Assembly (NCBI GenBank): GCA_023664705.1
Contig: JAMPFE010000094.1
Location: 1 to 6,793 of the forward strand
Length of the DNA: 6,793 nucleotides
Direction of reading: 5' to 3'
DNA from: Lachnospiraceae bacterium
GTDB taxonomy: Bacteria > Bacillota > Clostridia > Oscillospirales > Ruminococcaceae
Shown piece by piece: positions 5,864 through 6,793 of the stretch; the first letter of the stretch is position 1; every line of letters begins with the position of its first letter. Both the position numbers and the translations under genes were made by a program. Under the pieces are notes generated by a model. It worked only from the letters and a program-made list of their open reading frames with translations, was not told the DNA's origin and searched no databases.

Positions 5864-6724
5864 TTATTCCTCCTTGTCTGTGAGATTAGCTACTGTTTCA
5901 ATAAACATATTTCGTTTCTTTTCCCATCGGTTATCAGGAACAGAAATGCCAAATTCCTCAGTAATAATTTTTTTAAGTTCACCTAATCCCATTTTTACAT
6001 CGTCAATTTTGCCATCAAGCTTTAATGCAATTTTAGTAGGATTAACAGCACCCTTAATATCCGGAAAATCAAAGCCAGGTAATAGTATTGTTGAGTATTT
6101 TTTTTGAAGAGCCCATGCTGCTCCCATTTCATTTAAGCAAGCGGCACTTTTGTAATAATTCTGTGAAAGAATAAAAATGACATGAATATCATAGCCGGTG
6201 AACAAATTCCTCAAATATTCATATATGTCGTTATCTAATGGGATATGATAATCCGGCACTGATGAACAGAACATCGTATTGTTATTAAGCCCGATATCTG
6301 CCAAAAGTTCAACTAATGGTTCCACATACTTCAAGTCAGCCGAGGAATGACTAATAAATAACATAGGTTTTTTCATAGCGTGAGTTCCTCCAATTTCATT
6401 TATGCAGTCAGGATAATACTTGCCTGATGAATCTAATATTAGTTGCAATGAAGTTTTTAGCGTTACAAAAGCTTGTCTCTCATTTGTGTGCTTCCCATTA
6501 AATTTGTTAATTACCCCATTAGGATTAATAATATTCCATACATATTCGTCTTTAGTTCTGTCATATATGTCTTGTAGTTCAAATTTGACTGCCTCAAGCC
6601 ATTCCGTGAATTCAAGATCATCATATATAAACTCAATTTTTCCTCCATACAAAGAATCATGCAAGGAAAATTTAGACTCAATGTAATTACTTCTGTCAAT
6701 CAAGGTTTCTAAATCCTTTTTCAT
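5864..6724 (-). CDS. TIR-domain protein with uncharacterised N-terminal domain (286 aa)
   Basis: Residues 1-116 form a mostly charged region I do not recognise (FTEWLEAVKFELQDIYDRT at 39-57 looks helical). Residues about 118-235 are a TIR domain: strand A and box 1 PMLFISHSSADLKYVEPL (120-137), a CSSVPDY loop (153-159), strand IHVIFILS (180-187), and CLNEMGAAWAL (196-206), where E199 is placed as the catalytic glutamate of NAD-cleaving TIR enzymes. The C-terminal tail (236-286) is helical and charged. Bacterial TIR proteins of this kind act in anti-phage defence by draining NAD or making signal nucleotides; activity here is inferred from the retained glutamate. The start at 6724 has GGAGGA 6 bases upstream. 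The gene is the first visible member of the operon and ends 3 bases before hsdR. It is AT-rich (about 28% and 32% GC in two lines counted). A second start with its own ribosome site lies at codon 117. Confidence 0.9.
   Translation of the reverse strand: MKKDLETLIDRSNYIESKFSLHDSLYGGKIEFIYDDLEFTEWLEAVKFELQDIYDRTKDEYVWNIINPNGVINKFNGKHTNERQAFVTLKTSLQLILDSSGKYYPDCINEIGGTHAMKKPMLFISHSSADLKYVEPLVELLADIGLNNNTMFCSSVPDYHIPLDNDIYEYLRNLFTGYDIHVIFILSQNYYKSAACLNEMGAAWALQKKYSTILLPGFDFPDIKGAVNPTKIALKLDGKIDDVKMGLGELKKIITEEFGISVPDNRWEKKRNMFIETVANLTDKEE
5867..5875 (-). promoter_or_regulatory. Ribosome binding site AAGGAGGAA for hsdR, inside the TIR gene end
   Basis: AAGGAGGAA forms the last codons of the TIR gene (Lys-Glu-Glu) directly before its TAA. 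The GGAGG is 8 bases from the hsdR ATG at 5860, and only 3 bases separate the TIR stop from that ATG. hsdR translation is therefore likely coupled to TIR translation. Confidence 0.85.
6374..6391 (-). promoter_or_regulatory. Internal ribosome binding site and start codon at the TIR domain boundary
   Basis: GGAGGA (6391-6386) lies 9 bases before an in-frame ATG (6376-6374, Met117) followed by AAAAAA. It gives a 170-residue product starting MKKPMLFISHSS, the TIR domain with almost nothing before it. The stretch mirrors the main start: GGAGGAAC, spacer, ATGAAAAA in both. It could make a short TIR-only form. The Gly-Gly codons may also be chance. Confidence 0.5.
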
Positions 6725-6730
6725 ATGTGT

Positions 6731-6738
6731 TCCTCCTT
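6731..6738 (-). promoter_or_regulatory. Ribosome binding site AAGGAGGA for the TIR gene
   Basis: AAGGAGGA ends 6 bases before the ATG at 6724 and fixes the start of the full-length TIR protein. No promoter is visible in the 55 bases to the window edge. The operon promoter is probably further right, before hsdM/hsdS or whatever gene comes first. Confidence 0.82.
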
Positions 6739-6793
6739 AAAAAGAGATTTGAATTTTGCTTATGGCTGGAAAATGATGGCTAAATGATTATTT

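Overview
The window looks like part of an integrated or excised mobile island from a Gram-positive, probably clostridial (Firmicutes), bacterium. The evidence is strong AGGAGG-type ribosome binding sites before the genes, moderate to low GC, a small protein resembling the DUF6809 family of clostridial mobile elements, and an integrase next to a tRNA-derived attachment site. No gene fixes the species.

Layout. Left edge (1-227, +): the C-terminal end of a tyrosine recombinase. Next (228-596) is a gene-free recombination region. It holds a strong minus-strand terminator hairpin and a 23-base copy of a tRNA 3' end (minus strand, ending in CCA, possibly tRNA-Leu). Paired GGACA repeats at 11-base spacing lie on both sides of that core. 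Having arm-type repeats on both sides, and no tRNA 5' part, fits an attP-like junction: a circular element or two elements in tandem. A small plus-strand gene (597-860) follows and converges on a terminator hairpin (891-917).

The rest (926-6724) is a compact minus-strand defence operon read right to left: a TIR-domain protein (6724-5864), a full-length type I restriction subunit HsdR (5860-2717), and a GmrSD-like DUF262-DUF1524 protein (2705-926). The genes are 3 and 11 bases apart, and each downstream ribosome binding site overlaps the end of the gene before it, so they are probably translated together. The hsdM and hsdS partners are not in the window and should lie to the right.

How they may work together: HsdR, with its methylase and specificity partners, would cut unmodified invading DNA. 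The DUF262-DUF1524 protein resembles modification-dependent (type IV) nucleases and could cover modified phage DNA. The TIR protein carries the catalytic glutamate of NAD-consuming TIR enzymes and could act as a suicide back-up. Two oddities stand out. The DUF262 gene is split by a one-base frameshift that cuts off its HNH nuclease domain. The TIR gene has a second, well-formed ribosome binding site and start exactly at the TIR domain boundary, and it is clearly more AT-rich than hsdR.
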